A stretch of 64,000 nt of DNA from positions 74,046,671-74,110,670 of the forward strand of contig CM037598.1 in NCBI GenBank assembly GCA_021018995.1, in the 5' to 3' direction. Positions 43,338 to 55,045 of the stretch are shown in pieces (within the stretch, counting starts at the first letter, position 1; each line of letters starts with the position of its first letter). Below the pieces are notes generated by a model that had not been told where the DNA came from, made no database searches, and saw nothing but the letters and a program-made list of their open reading frames with translations. Both the position numbers and the translations under genes were made by a program. The DNA is from Chloranthus sessilifolius (Eukaryota; Streptophyta; Magnoliopsida; Chloranthales; Chloranthaceae).

Positions 43338-43592
43338 TTATATGGCTTATGAACCTGAAGTGGTTAGGTGAACTGGTCCGTTACCTGTTTCCAAAAGTAG
43401 GAGAAGTCGTTAGGTGAGCTGGTCAGTTACCTATTTCCAAAAGTAGGAGACTTGAGTTCGAATCTCCTCCCCCCCCTTGAGGCCACCCTAAGAATTTATA
43501 TCTTGTGCTAACCTGACATGTGTTAAATTTAGAGTGTGCATGTACCCCTTGGATTGAGCGAGTGCTCTAAGAGACCCGGATACTCAAGTTAT

Positions 43593-43633
<41 letters not shown>

Positions 43634-43638
43634 CTATG
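43338..43638 (+). mobile_element. tRNA-derived SINE, copy 1, with (AT)n tail and target duplication
   Basis: The A-box region 'gtggttaggtgaactggtcc' (43360) and a near perfect B box, GAGTTCGAATCTCC (near 43448), show a tRNA head. The first part of the head (about 47 bp, ending in 'ccaaaagtaggaga') is tandemly duplicated. The body ends in an (AT)n run. The flanks TATATGGCTTATG (43339-43351) and TATATGGCCTATG (43626-43638) form a target duplication with one mismatch. Confidence 0.8.
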
Positions 43639-43639
43639 T

Positions 43640-45165
43640 AACTTTTTTCTTGATTTAACAAATTGTATATGCTTGTTATTTTTTATTTATTTATTTATTT
43701 ATTTTACTTTTTAAAGATGTCATACGGCATAGACAATTAATCCAAATGTAGTACTTGTGTAACACACACAGAGAATTCATATTTGACACAACACACTGGA
43801 AAGAGACCCGCACGATATATAAAAATATACCAGTATATGTAAGTGTATAAGATTGTTATTTAGGTATATCTTTACCACTAGGATATAGAAAGATATACCT
43901 AATTGTACTGTCGTATTGCTACTTTGTTTGAATTCTTTAGGATCTAGATACAATCAATGGATCAAAATCATTAATACAAATCCATACTTGTTTTAAAGGC
44001 TTTCACTCTTTCTTTGATTTTCTTTCTTATATGAAATGATTTTTTTGGTTGACGATTTTGCAAGAACTTCAAGCCCATGTTACCTCTCTCTTTCTCTTAG
44101 TGTGTCTATTCACGAGAAAAAATAAGTTAAAGGAAAAGGGTCGGCGGTCTCTCTTACTTGGTCTACACATTATAGCTCATCTAAATAAACTGTTTTTGAA
44201 AACAACTCTATGAGTTGACAAACTGAAAAGTGGTTGATCAATCATTTTAAATTTGAAAACTCGTTGACGGCCCAACTTCAAACAAATATGTAGTTTGATA
44301 CTTTATTGACTTCCAACCTTGTGTCTCTTTATCATTAATCTATAAGAAAAAAAAGTTTATCCATATGGTGCTAAATAAACAACTGAAACCAATTAATCCT
44401 AGCGAGACAACTCCCACTGAAACTATCGTAGTCAATTCTTGTCAAGTCTATATAGGTAAATCACAGACCTAAGACTCCCCCAACAGCTATCAATAATTAT
44501 AAACTCACATTGATCTTACAATCTCTAATAATAATTAATAAATATCATAAAAGAATAATATGGTTATAAAGCATTAACCATTACCAAAATATGAACCACA
44601 CTTTGTCGATCCAAAATTAACTATAAGCTTATACAAAAGAACACGTAGCAGCCCCATCTGAAATGTCCTCTACACTTGCAGTGCCAACAATCGAGATCTT
44701 AGAACTTTAATATTATTTTTTCTGGTTCGCTACTCCAGGTAACTTTCGATAACCGTTCCAATTGTAGTTTTAGTTGTAGTTCTTCTTGAAATTCTTCAAA
44801 CTTGATAAGCTCAAAATTTAATTTTAACAGCTCTCAGAAGCTACTCCTCAATTGCACATAAAAAAATTAATTAATTAAGGTCTTAATTTATTTCTTAATC
44901 ATTATAGTTCACCATAATTATATTAAAGTGGCGTTTATTTCTTGATCATTATAGCTCACCATAATTATATTAAAGTGGCACAAAAACGAGTACACTGTAG
45001 GTGAACTATAAGGTCATCTCCAAAGATCATCCCTTGCTCCCTAAGTCTTATGCCAAACTCCCATACCTTCAAAATGTGCTCTCATACGTCGTTTCCTTTT
45101 CATTGTATTTTGTATATGGACATTGTTATATAGTGGATAATTTTTTATAGACAATTTTGATAACC
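43640..45165. other. AT-rich intergenic sequence
   Basis: No gene or known element recognised. A 49-bp tandem duplication lies at about 44884-44985 ('cattatagttcaccataattatattaaagtggc'). Confidence 0.4.
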
Positions 45166-45169
45166 TTAG

Positions 45170-45350
45170 TAATCGGGCCTCTTAAAGCACCCGCCTAATC
45201 TCAAGGGCACATGCGCATCCTAAATTCAGTACATGCTGGGTCAGCACAGGATATAAATCCCTAGAGTGGCCTCAAGGGGGGGAGGGGATTTGAACTCCGA
45301 TCTCCCACTTTTGGAAGCAAGTACCCAGCCAGCTCGTCTAACCCGTTGTG
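45170..45350 (-). mobile_element. tRNA-derived SINE, copy 2
   Basis: On the minus strand it reads 'cgggttagacgagctggctgg', 'ccaaaagtgggagatcggagttcaaatcccc' and 'cttgaggccactctaggg', the same order as the SINE at 43338, but without the duplicated head. It shows what the single-head form of the family looks like. Confidence 0.75.
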
Positions 45351-45829
45351 CAAGCAGCTTATGTAGCGCAACATGACTGGTTGCGCACATAACGGGGCCC
45401 AAGCACTACAACTAATCACGTTATGCGACATAAGTTGTTGTCTATAATATTGTCTATCACAATCTACCCATCGTTTATAATTTTTCTTTGTAAATATATT
45501 ATATCGGTAGGATTTAACCTACACCTTAGAATTTCACTTATCAATGAATCAATCATGATCATTGTCATCCTATTAAACATTTTCTATTTGGCATAAAGTG
45601 GAAAGGGTTATGTGATTTAATAGCATTTACAAAGGGTTATGGAGGCATATCTTCAATGAATACTTTGACAACTAATAGGTGGTTGGGAACCTTAGTGCAT
45701 TGAAGAGAGTCAATTTGGTTTGGAATAAATGTTTCAAGGCTATTGAGCCCCACAAAATAATTCACGGTTATCAACTCCCCAAATATTTGGGGTAAGTTAT
45801 GCTTGTCTTATTTACAAGTTATGCACCTG

Positions 45830-46215
45830 TGGAGGGATAGGGTGGGTGTCAAAGGGTTAGGTCGATCAAAAAGAGAAACTAACCAATGCACAACCCGATC
45901 CAACCCGGTAGTGCACCGGCACTATTTATGGTCCTCCTGAGCTGACCCGACTTGACACTTGATGAAACCCGACCGACTTCGTAAAATCCCTTATTTTCTA
46001 TATTTATTGCATATAAAATATAGAGTTGGGTTGTGTTGACCCAACTAAACCAATTTTTCTGGCCCGGCCCATCCCGACCTCTTAGTCGACCTGACCCAAA
46101 GTTTCAGTCAGATCTCTCATGCCCATACTAACCTGATGGGTCAACTTTATGTACTCGATGGGGCAAAAAAAATTGGGTCAGGCCAATCACGGATCAGGCC
46201 AACCCGATCGTCGAT
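45830..46215. repeat. GC-rich 'gacccgac' TIR-type repeat
   Basis: The left end 'gggtgggtgtcaaagggtta' and the right end 'gatcgtcgatgggtgc' enclose sequence rich in acccgac/gggtcgg words, as in the repeats at 2597 and 47761. The ends are imperfect, and no target duplication is confirmed. Confidence 0.35.
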
Positions 46216-46309
46216 GGGTGCAAGCGAAGCAGGGAAGACTTATTAAGAGGTATTTTTGGGTACTTTAATTTCAACCCAAGATTCCTGCTTCTTAGGATTT
46301 CATGTTTCT

Positions 46310-46605
46310 AACTTGTTGACTGCTTTGAATTGGATGATGAAGATCAATTTTCATCCCAATCTTCGACACAATCAATTTACCATCCATTTCTTTTCCATGT
46401 GACACATCCCCACAAGTGATCTTAGAACCATGTTTGATGTATGCCTATCGTTTACTATCATCATGCTCATGTCCTTTGTGATGTGTGTCATGTAAGACAA
46501 AATTTGACTATTTGATGGTGGGACCATGATCTCAAGATCTGCAATTTGTAAGATTAGGATGAAAAACAATCTCCATTATTATATTAAAAAATGTTTGACA
46601 GTCTA
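46310..46605. mobile_element. Palindromic MITE-like repeat, copy F
   Basis: The arms 46316-46372 ('ttgactgctttgaattggatgatgaagatc...cccaatctt') and 46550-46605 are inverted, with a loop centred near 46445. Confidence 0.6.
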
Positions 46606-46796
46606 AGTACTTAAAATGCAGGTGTGGAGGGGAATCTACTTTTTGGAGAAGAGAGATTCACTGAGTGAAAAAAGGTCGTACCCTACGTTTAGACTAGGCA
46701 ATAATAATGAGTATCATTATTTGCCAGTATACTTTTATTCCTTATAAAATAGTTGCATATGCTTACCCCAAAAAAAACATGGTTGCTTATATACCA

Positions 46797-46893
46797 CTGA
46801 GTGCTTTTAAAGGGTCTGCAGAAACCAAAAACCTAATATTGGGTGATTTTAAAGGGACTGCAGAAACCATAAACCTAATATTTTCGTCCCAAT
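46797..46893. repeat. 47-bp tandem duplication
   Basis: 'gtgcttttaaagggtctgcagaaaccaaaaacctaatatt' is repeated directly as 'gtgattttaaagggactgcagaaaccataaacctaatatt'. Confidence 0.8.
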
Positions 46894-47029
46894 TCCATCA
46901 TTCTATTATAATAGTGACGATAAGTTTCTCATTACTTACCCACAAAATCTTCATTCATCTTCCCTCTGTACTATTTTCTTGCAAATATTAATAATCATAA
47001 CAATAAAAATAGATAAAATTTTATAAAAA

Positions 47030-47381
47030 GAGTCATTACTTGCACATTTGGTGGCCTCCTACCATATGAAAACACCATTTAAGCCGTTTGATTTGAAAGC
47101 CAAAATTTAAAGATATTAAATACAAAAGAAAAGCAAGAAATGTAATCTTTATGATATGATTAAATGTAGTCAAAAGGCTATTATATGATTCAATAGTTAC
47201 CACAATAAATCATATGATAAATATCGTATTTTACTATAATCTTATGCACGGGAGATCTATAAATCATAAATTCCAAATTAGACGGCCTATATTGCGTTTT
47301 GACACGTCATGTGTCCCTAAAATACCGTCTTTCTTTTAAATTTGGTGCAAGGGCCAACTTTACGAATGCAAGTAATGGCTC
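47030..47381. mobile_element. Foldback element with CATTACTTGCA ends (small copy)
   Basis: Ends 'gagtcattacttgca' and 'tgcaagtaatggctc' are inverted repeats. The interior is palindromic around 47165-47215. It belongs to the same family as 42284-43110, but only the inner palindrome of the second type is present. Confidence 0.65.
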
Positions 47382-47752
47382 CCTTATTTAAATCCCTGTT
47401 TTAAATTTCACTGTAAAAAAGGGAGTCTAATCTTAATGATGAAAGATTTTGGGGAGCAGGATCCATAATATTCATGTTTCAGTGAGATTTAGTCGAATAT
47501 CAACACAATAGTCTAAAGTTAGTTGGGGGCATTTTCAATAATAAGTAATATCCACCGAGCAATGGATTGGGGCTACATGAATTTAAGCATATTCATTCTG
47601 CATAATTCATTTCAGGGCAAAAACAGCCCATGTGCAGTGCAGCTGAAAAATGTAACTTAATGTCAGTTTGCCATTCCCATATCAAGGTTAATCACTGCAA
47701 ACAAAAAGTTCAGGCTCAAACGCTATCCCACGTCCCTTGCAAGGGTAAGCAG

Positions 47753-48215
47753 CAGTAGTATGGCTGTCAACAGGTAGATTGGACTGGCTCAAGCTAGGGG
47801 TGCATTCGCTTCGATTCAGTCAGGTAGATTGGATTTTCCTATAAGTTCTACTTTACCTTTTTAGGATTTAGAATAGGCTAAAGACGAGTAGTTTTATATA
47901 AAAATATGCATTTTACTTAAAATGCCCATTAAAAATTAATCATCCACGCCTATCTATCTATATATATATTCTTGCAAACTACATTCGGTTTGGTTCAGTC
48001 TGATTCAGCTTGGGGAGTCAAATCAGGTCGGGTCAAGGTACACTCAAGGTACACTCGCTCAAGCATATACCTTGACCCATTGAGTCAAGTCGGGTCGGGT
48101 CAAGGTACACTATTGGATAGGATCAGGTTATATTGGGCATATGCCTTTTACCTGTCTGGCAGCCAAAATTTTGGCCCAGCCCGACCCGACCTATTGGCAG
48201 CCATAGCCAGTAGTA
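47753..48215. mobile_element. hAT-like MITE with 8-bp direct repeats CAGTAGTA
   Basis: TGGCTGTCAA (47761) and TTGGCAGCCA (48194) are inverted ends. CAGTAGTA occurs at 47753-47760 and 48208-48215. The interior is rich in gggtcgggtcaaggtacac words, including a short tandem duplication near 48035-48060. No coding capacity. Confidence 0.55.
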
Positions 48216-48476
48216 GGACTCAAGCAAAAAGGGAATACTGATCATTGTACTCAACACTACAATATACTTCACTAAAATTTAAAACAAAGCCAAACAAAAT
48301 AAAAATACACTACCCATGAACCACCTGAAAAAAAAATGAGATTGCAATTTAAATGCATGTATGCATAGAACATGTCAGCAGTAAACACTAGGCAGCGAAA
48401 AGAAACTTCTGTTGATCCACCAAAACCAACTGGTCCTGTATTATAAAAATTCAAACAAGAGAATACAGCTCAAAAG

Positions 48477-48812
48477 TCAAGCTGTAGGAGCTCCTCCCAC
48501 TTCCTTAATTGATTCGCGCCAGGCATACTCCCTCGCTCCATCCTTGTCAACAATTTTGATAACGAAATTTGGGGGCGCAACAACGAGCCTAGATCGGATT
48601 TCCGCGATGCATTTGTCAACCAAATCAACTGCTTCCTCCACGGACATCCCACTATGGTAGTGTCTGTCCATCATCGATAGACAGAAATAAGACCCGTAGC
48701 CAAATGCACCTTTTTCGATCTTGTGAAAAGTGGCGATGTAGTCTATGTAATATAGAGATGGGCCGGACTCCTTGTCATAACCAGCTAGAATAATATTCAC
48801 GAAGTAGGGGCT
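48477..48812 (-). CDS. PBD: 20S proteasome subunit beta type-2 (beta-4, PBD), last exon
   Basis: PBD is a non-catalytic beta subunit of the 20S proteasome core particle. The exon reads SPYFVNIILAGYDKESGPSL, YYIDYIATFHKIEKGAFGYG, SYFCLSMMDRHYHSGMSVEE, then VDLVDKCIAEIRSRLVVAPP and NFVIKIVDKDGAREYAWRES, ending GGAPTA and TGA. There are no stops or gaps, and the sequence is that of a conserved, selected gene. A pyrimidine-rich acceptor ending CCCAG lies at 48813. It joins in phase to an exon 2 ending LRK, as in the pseudogenes at 36.4 and 38.1 kb. The upstream exons should lie at higher coordinates, but none is found up to 64000. Either intron 2 exceeds 15 kb and is full of transposons, or this exon is detached. 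Confidence 0.9.
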   Translation of the reverse strand, partial: SPYFVNIILAGYDKESGPSLYYIDYIATFHKIEKGAFGYGSYFCLSMMDRHYHSGMSVEEAVDLVDKCIAEIRSRLVVAPPNFVIKIVDKDGAREYAWRESIKEVGGAPTA

Positions 48813-50474
48813 CTGGGTAACCAAGAGAGCAGAAATGTTTCAGAAAGGAGTAAAGAAGAAATTGGCATTATTTAAAAGAAGGGCAAAATGGGTACCCTCA
48901 CTAGCACATATTCAACCTTAGTGGGAGTTTTAGAATTTGATCCATTCCGAGGTGGTCAGTATTTAATCTTCTTATGCATGGATAAAAGCCGTTTGTTCAT
49001 TGAAAGAAAAAATCGAAAAAAAAACAAGAATCATGCTGATAAAAGTAATAGTAAGTAGCTAACAATTGGTAAACAAGCTGGAAATCTGTGAAGGTAGTGT
49101 AGTTGCCAATGATACGAGGAATGAAGATCTTATAATGTGTTATGTTTCAGGGAGGATCTGAAGTAGGATTGGAAGGATACAAATTCATAATTTGGTACTG
49201 AGAGCAGCAAATTGATGCTGCTCAATTCATTAACCTCATGTCTAATAATTTCATTGGTCAACCTTAATCCATAGAGAGAAACCTTCTTAGGAATGAAGGC
49301 GTTACAGTCCAAAGGCTTTTGTATAATATATATTCCTCTAGGCAATTAAATTTTAACGCTCCCCACCCCTTCTCTTAAATATGTGCATAACAACTCAACT
49401 ACACCACCAATGGGAGAACCCATAGCCAGAGGCTATGCACACTATCCATGGTAGTTAGCACACTATAAAATAATATTACAATGGAAGCAAAATAGTCAGT
49501 GCAAAATATCCAGTGGTACAACCTTACAAGCATGATAAGTGACAAGGAAGACCCCCTCCAAACCAGTGGATGGAGCCCTTGATCCATGCCAATCAAAAGG
49601 GAAGCAGATCAAACACTCCTTCGCAGATCTCCACCATCACCAAAGCTTCAGTCCTCTCCAATTCTGCAATAATGGTAGACAGATGAAGGAGGGGGGGGAG
49701 GGACTTTGGCATCTGATTCTGAGCAAAATGGAGGAAAGGAACCAGTTCGATTTTAACAATAATGAAGGGTTTACATGATGGAGAAGAATTGAGATTGCGG
49801 AGAGAGGATCCAATTCATTTTGTCAGGTAGTAGGGTTTCACCTCCGGTAGAGATATGGATTGAGAATTGAGATGGAGATGTTGACGAGTAGGTTATATTT
49901 ATGTTGTATATACAGTAGGGGCAAACTTGCCATGTGATCCACAATTACTATTGTTTCGACAAATTCCCGCAATAGCCATTTCAAAAGGCGGTATTTTTTA
50001 TCTTCTCCAATGATGGCATTTTTTAGCTTCTCACTTTCCCTGGAATCCAAAAGCTGCTCGAGCCAAACATATATGCTCATCACCAAAAAAGATTTTCATG
50101 GCCCAAAAGTGATTTGTGGTCTCCGAGTACCGTTGGCAAACAGGCCCCTTCTCGGCTGAGAAATTGAATCTCTCTCCCCAAGAAGAACCTTGTCTCAATT
50201 AAGAAATGGAACATTCAACTTGATTTCAAAGCCTTCATATTTTAGTCCGAAACCCTAGAAAGTTTGACTTGAAAATGTTCAACCGATGCCAAAAATATGG
50301 TCAAGTGATTCTTTTTGTTGATGGGGAACAAACCCAAAAATTTCAAGATGATTTGTTCGACAATAGTGACAATGAAAATACATAAATCTGAAAAAGACCA
50401 GATTTCTGAATAAACTGTGATTTCAGATCGTAAGAGAATAAGATTTCATGCAACTGTAAGGTTTTAAGAAGGCC
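48813..50474. other. Presumed PBD intron or intergenic sequence
   Basis: No further PBD exon recognised. A G run lies at 49691-49698, and short ORFs lack known motifs. On the minus strand around 49830 there is a weak gene-start-like patch ending after about 15 codons. Confidence 0.35.
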
Positions 50475-51189
50475 TGTTGGTGTATGTATAGAACCAGATG
50501 GTGTGCATTTACTAATCTATAGTTAATAATTAATAACAATGGGAGCAAGGAGGGCATTTACGACCCAAATTATTGCTCCATTTCTCTCTCTCCTCCCCGT
50601 CTATCTCTAACCCTAAAACTCTCTAACCCTAATCTCTCTACTCCTAAACCTTAAGTACCAAATCTAAGTTGGTATCAGAGCAGGACTTTCGGAGTTATCC
50701 TTGATCACTGACATCACCACCTCTCTGTTGGCGTCAGCATGGGAACATGCTGACGTCAACATGGCCAGCCTTTGACCTAAAAATGCAAAACAAAGGAAAC
50801 GATTAGAATCAGAATTCCCCAGGACCAACTTTAATAAAAGGTACAGTGGTGTTTGATGCATGATCGTATGGTTTCAAAGCAGATCACGTGGATTTGAGGA
50901 TTCATGGTTTTTTGTGGATCTGGGATGTGTGGGACCTCTAAAGTCATGAAGCATGTACCCTTTTGGACTGAAATCTAAAGGTGAGTCTGTCTATGGTATC
51001 TGTTTTCTCTTACGTAAGTGTACATCACCTTTGCTTTGAATTTTGTGGTTGCACCTATTTCACTCCAGTTTCACATATTCCATGATCTCGACTTCTGTGT
51101 TGATATTTGATGGTGCTGATCAGTTGAGGTAGGACTGGTTTAATGCCAGAAATCCAATGGGAGTGGTCTCATGTGATTCTGTTGAGTGG

Positions 51190-51459
51190 TGAGGATGTTG
51201 TCTCATTTTTGTGAGAAGGGTTGCAGGTTGCTTATGGTATTACTGATTTGTATAATTTTGAATTGATTGTGCTCAACTTCATGGTGTGCGGTGAATTAAT
51301 GGAGGAAAATTGCTGGTTGTGCATGGAGGATGTTGTCATTTTTGTGAGAAGGGTTGCAGGTTGCTTATGGTATTGCTGATTTGTATAGTTTTGAATTGAT
51401 TGTGCTCAACTTTATGGTGTGCGGTGTATTAATGGTGGAAAATTGCTGGTTGTGCATGT
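51190..51459. repeat. About 136-bp tandem duplication within the copia element
   Basis: The block 'gaggatgttgtc...atttttgtgagaagggttgcagg...aaaattgctggttgtgcatg' occurs twice in direct succession, with few differences. Confidence 0.85.
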
Positions 51460-51912
51460 TTCGGAGGATTCAATACAGCTTTGTGTTTGGGGTTTTACCT
51501 TGAGTAGTAATTGCTGCAGTTGGGCAGCATTACATTTGGTACTTTGATTAGCCTGTGTAGGCATTTATAACTGTAGTATTGCAGTAACTCAAGAGTTCCT
51601 ATACTGTGGACTGTATTCAATTACCATCTGTATTGATTCCGTTTTGCTTCTGCAGTATCGTAGTGGGTTTCATGTGGCTCGCTTGAGTGGCTTATCTACC
51701 TTGATAATGTGGTGTCTGTGATAAAAGGTCTGTGACTCTTAAATTAGCTGAATGTTAAAGTAGCTCAACCTTGTTCCTGGTTACCATAGTGTGGTATTTG
51801 AAGGGAGAAAATTGCTTTCTTGAGAATTGGCGTGTTCAAGAAGGGTGTGCTCTATATCACTATCGAAGATTAAGGGTTCAATGTAGTCTCTTCGTCGTCT
51901 TCACATTCATAT

Positions 51913-52490
51913 TTGGCCGAGAGAGTTATTGTTAGAACCACCCATGGTTCCATGTCATCTCAAGCTCCATGGATCATTGATTCTGAAGCTACTAATCATA
52001 TGTCAAACATGTCTTATCACTTTCAGTCTATATCTCCTTTACCAACACAGTGTAATGTTTGTGTTGTCAATGCAGCTCTTATTCCAGTTGCTGGAAAGGA
52101 GACCGTTCAAGTTAATGAGATACCCTTAGACTCTACTCTTCTTATACTAGGCATGCCCATTAATCTCTTGTTAGTCAATTGCTTCACTAAAAAACTTAAT
52201 TGTAGCGTTACTCTTTTCCATTCATATGTGGCAATTACGCTTCGGTCACTTTCCCATATCTCGGCTACAAGCATTGTTCCCTAACCAGTTGAATTTATTT
52301 GATGACTCCCAATTCAATTGTGAGGTCTGTCAATTATCTAAACATCATCGTTCATCTTATACCATGAGTCATAGTAGGAGTGCTACTCCTTTTCATCTTG
52401 TGCATTCCAATGCATGGGGACCATCCCCGGACACTTCTGTGTTTGGGTTTCGCTACTTCGTATCCTTTATCGATGATTGAAGTCGTCTCA
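51913..52490 (+). pseudogene. Copia protease and GAG-pre-integrase remnant
   Basis: Reads SSQAPWIIDSEATNHMSNMS; the family has a Gly where Glu stands after D-S, so the protease is dead. A frameshifted pre-integrase and integrase start follows: FNCEVCQLSKHHRSSYTMSH, HLVHSNAWGPSPDTSVFGFR, YFVSFIDD, and then a stop at 52477. Confidence 0.8.
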
Positions 52491-52599
52491 CTACCTTATA
52501 TATGAGGAAAACTAAAGATTAGGTTGCTTCTACTTTTCCACTATATAACAAATTTGTTCAAACCTAGTACATGCATTTATAAAGGCATTTTGATCAGAT

Positions 52600-52738
52600 T
52601 ATTATTTTTTAATTTATTTACTTAAACTTATTTATTTTTTAAATTTAATTTAATTAATTTTTTTATTTTTTTACTTTTTTACTTTTTTTTTTTGGGGCGG
52701 GGGCGGGGGCGGGGGTAGGGGCAGGGGGGAGGAGGGTA
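52600..52738. repeat. T-rich low-complexity run followed by a G-rich tract
   Basis: A stretch of T/A-rich words ends in a G-rich block at 52693-52735 with several GGGG and GGGGG runs separated by single bases. It interrupts the integrase frame. Confidence 0.8.
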
Positions 52739-52739
52739 T

Positions 52740-53230
52740 TCATCTCATCATCTTCAGCCATATCTTCGTGATCATGGTATTGAGTGGCAGACTACTTGCC
52801 TATACACCCAGCAAAATGGAGAAGCCGAGAGGAAAAACCGTCACCTTCTCGAGGTTGCTAGGGCCTTGCTAATTAAGATAAATATGCCAAAAAAGTTATG
52901 GAATGAAGTTGTTCTCATGGAATGCTTTCTAATAAATAGAATTCCAACTCTCGTCCTTCAAGGAAAAATATCATTTTCCCATGTCATCTCCTTCATCACC
53001 ACTCTTCCTCTCCCTCCTAAGGTGTTTGGATGTTACTGCTTGGCCCAGGTGCCTGACACTCGTCGTGATAAATTGGATGCCAAAGCTATATTTGTCTATG
53101 GATGTGATGTTCTTTGAGTCCACTCCTTACTATGCTGCTACCAGTACCCAGTGCCCTCTTCAAGGGAAGAGTAACAAGGAAGAGTGCACCTTTCCGTTAT
53201 TGTATCCCACACATGGGACATCGTCTGAAA
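52740..53230 (+). pseudogene. Copia integrase C-terminal remnant
   Basis: Around 52770-52860 the frame reads HGIEWQTTCLYTQQNGEAER and NRHLLEVARALL, the integrase segment that contains the catalytic Glu. MPKKLWNEVVLMECFLINRI follows. Multiple frame breaks follow. Confidence 0.8.
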
Positions 53231-53639
53231 TTGAAGATTAGTGTTTGCAAGGTGAAGGTGAAGATCTGCAAGTAAATGAAGATGTATAAGTAAATATGCC
53301 CAACGGCAGGCAAAGAAATGGAGAAGAAAATGTTGAAGTAAATATCCCAAGGGAGCAAGGAAAAGAAAAATTAGGAAAAGTCCTTGCACAAGGGACTTGG
53401 AGGAAGAATAAGCCCAGATTATGGACCAAACTTCAATCCCTGAGGCTAGTTCACAAGTGAAGACTTGTGTCCATCTTGGATCTACCTATTGCATTACGGA
53501 AGGGCTCGAGGCCTTATGCTTCCTATCCTATTAGTACATATGTGTCTTATCATACTCTGCCTGCTTTACATTCTTCGTGTATATCTTTAGATTCTACTTC
53601 TATTCCTTATAGTGTCTTTGTTGTTGTCTTTGCCTCAAT

Positions 53640-55045
53640 GGAAGAATGCCATGGTTCAGGAGATGAAAGCACTTAAGCAGAATAACACTTGTGAAGTAAC
53701 TATGCTACCAGAAGGAAAGAAAGTTGTGGGCAGCAAACCTGCAAGTGGGTCTATACAGTAAAGTATAGACCAAACAGATCCGTTGAAAGGTACAAAGCTC
53801 GATTAGTAGCCAAGGGTTTTATTCAGACCTATGTGTGGATTATCAAGACACCTTTGCGCCTGTGGCCAAGCTGAATTCAATACATCTCTCTTATCTCTGT
53901 GGCCCATAAGAGATTGCCGCTCCACCAGTTTGATGTGAAGAACGTCTTTCACCATGGAAACCTTAAAGAAGAGGTTTATATGGCCTTCAATCCCGACTTT
54001 ACTCGTGAGGGGAAGAAGGGGTTGAAGCAATCGCCTAGGGGCATGGTTCAAGAAGTTTAGTGATGCTATTTTCCGGTTTGGGTATAAAGAAAACATTATG
54101 ATCACACCTTATTTGTAAAAAGGGGTGTTTGGACCACTGCATTGATTGTTTATGTAGATGAAATTGTGGTCACCTGTGATGGTAAAGAAGAGATCAGAAG
54201 ACTCAAACAATAAATGAGTAGGATGTTTAAACTTTAATATCAAAGATTTGGGTCCCCAAAAGTGTTTTCTTGATATTGAGGTAGCAAGGTCAAAGAAGAG
54301 TATCTGTATTTCACAAAGGAAATATACATTAGATTTGCTCCACCAGACTGGTATGCTAGTTGTAAGCCTGCAAATATTTCTACGGATCCAAATCACCGAA
54401 CAAATTCTCAAAGTGGAGAGCAATTACAGGATATTTGGATGTACCAAAGGTTAGTTGAGAAGTCGATATATATCACAATTACATGTCATGATATCGCCCA
54501 TGTTGTGAGTTTAATAAGTTGGCATATGCATGCACCTCGGACTATCCACTTGGATGTTGTATACATGATTCTGAGATACCTGATGTCTAGCCCAGGGAAG
54601 GAGCTATTGATAGCAATGTGGAAGTCTATACTGATGCTAACAGGATTGGATCTCTTACTAATTGAAGGTCTACCACAAGATATTGTACCTTTGTTGGGGG
54701 CACTTTTGTTACTTAGAGGAGTAAAAACCAGCATGTTCAGTTCAAATCAAGTGGAGAGGCCAGGTATAGTACCATGTCCCAAGGAGCCCGTTAAGGAATG
54801 TGGATCAAGTTGATTCTCGCTGATTTAGAGATTGATTTAAATGTTCCTATGAATCGCTTTGGAGACAATGAAGAGGCTAAATGCATGGTGGAATACCCTG
54901 TATTTCATGAAAGAACTAAGCACATCGAAGTGGACTTGCATTTTATTCGGGAAAAGGTTGAAGACAATGAGTTTTGTAATCCTCGAGTCAGTTCTCACTT
55001 CTCAGGAACAAATTGCAGATGTCCTCACTAAGGCCCTTGGAAGAT
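53640..55045 (+). pseudogene. Copia reverse transcriptase and RNase H remnant
   Basis: Scattered RT words in different frames: EMKALKQNNTCEV (53660), KYRPNRSVERYKARLVAKGF (53765), RLPLHQFDVKNVFHHGNLKE (53913), VYVDEIV in place of YVDD (54147), GPQKCFLDIEVARSKKSI (54250). RNase H: AKCMVEYPVFHERTKHIEVD (54880) and EQIADVLTKALGR (55007). Each block is separated by stops or shifts. The VDE at the catalytic site marks loss of activity. Confidence 0.8.

Noticed and set aside
43440..43460. tRNA gene
   Set aside because: The B box belongs to a SINE head. The cloverleaf is incomplete and the sequence continues into a SINE body.
47972..48241. ORF rich in GSGQ/RPD words
   Set aside because: It is a translation of gggtcgggtcaagg repeats in a MITE.
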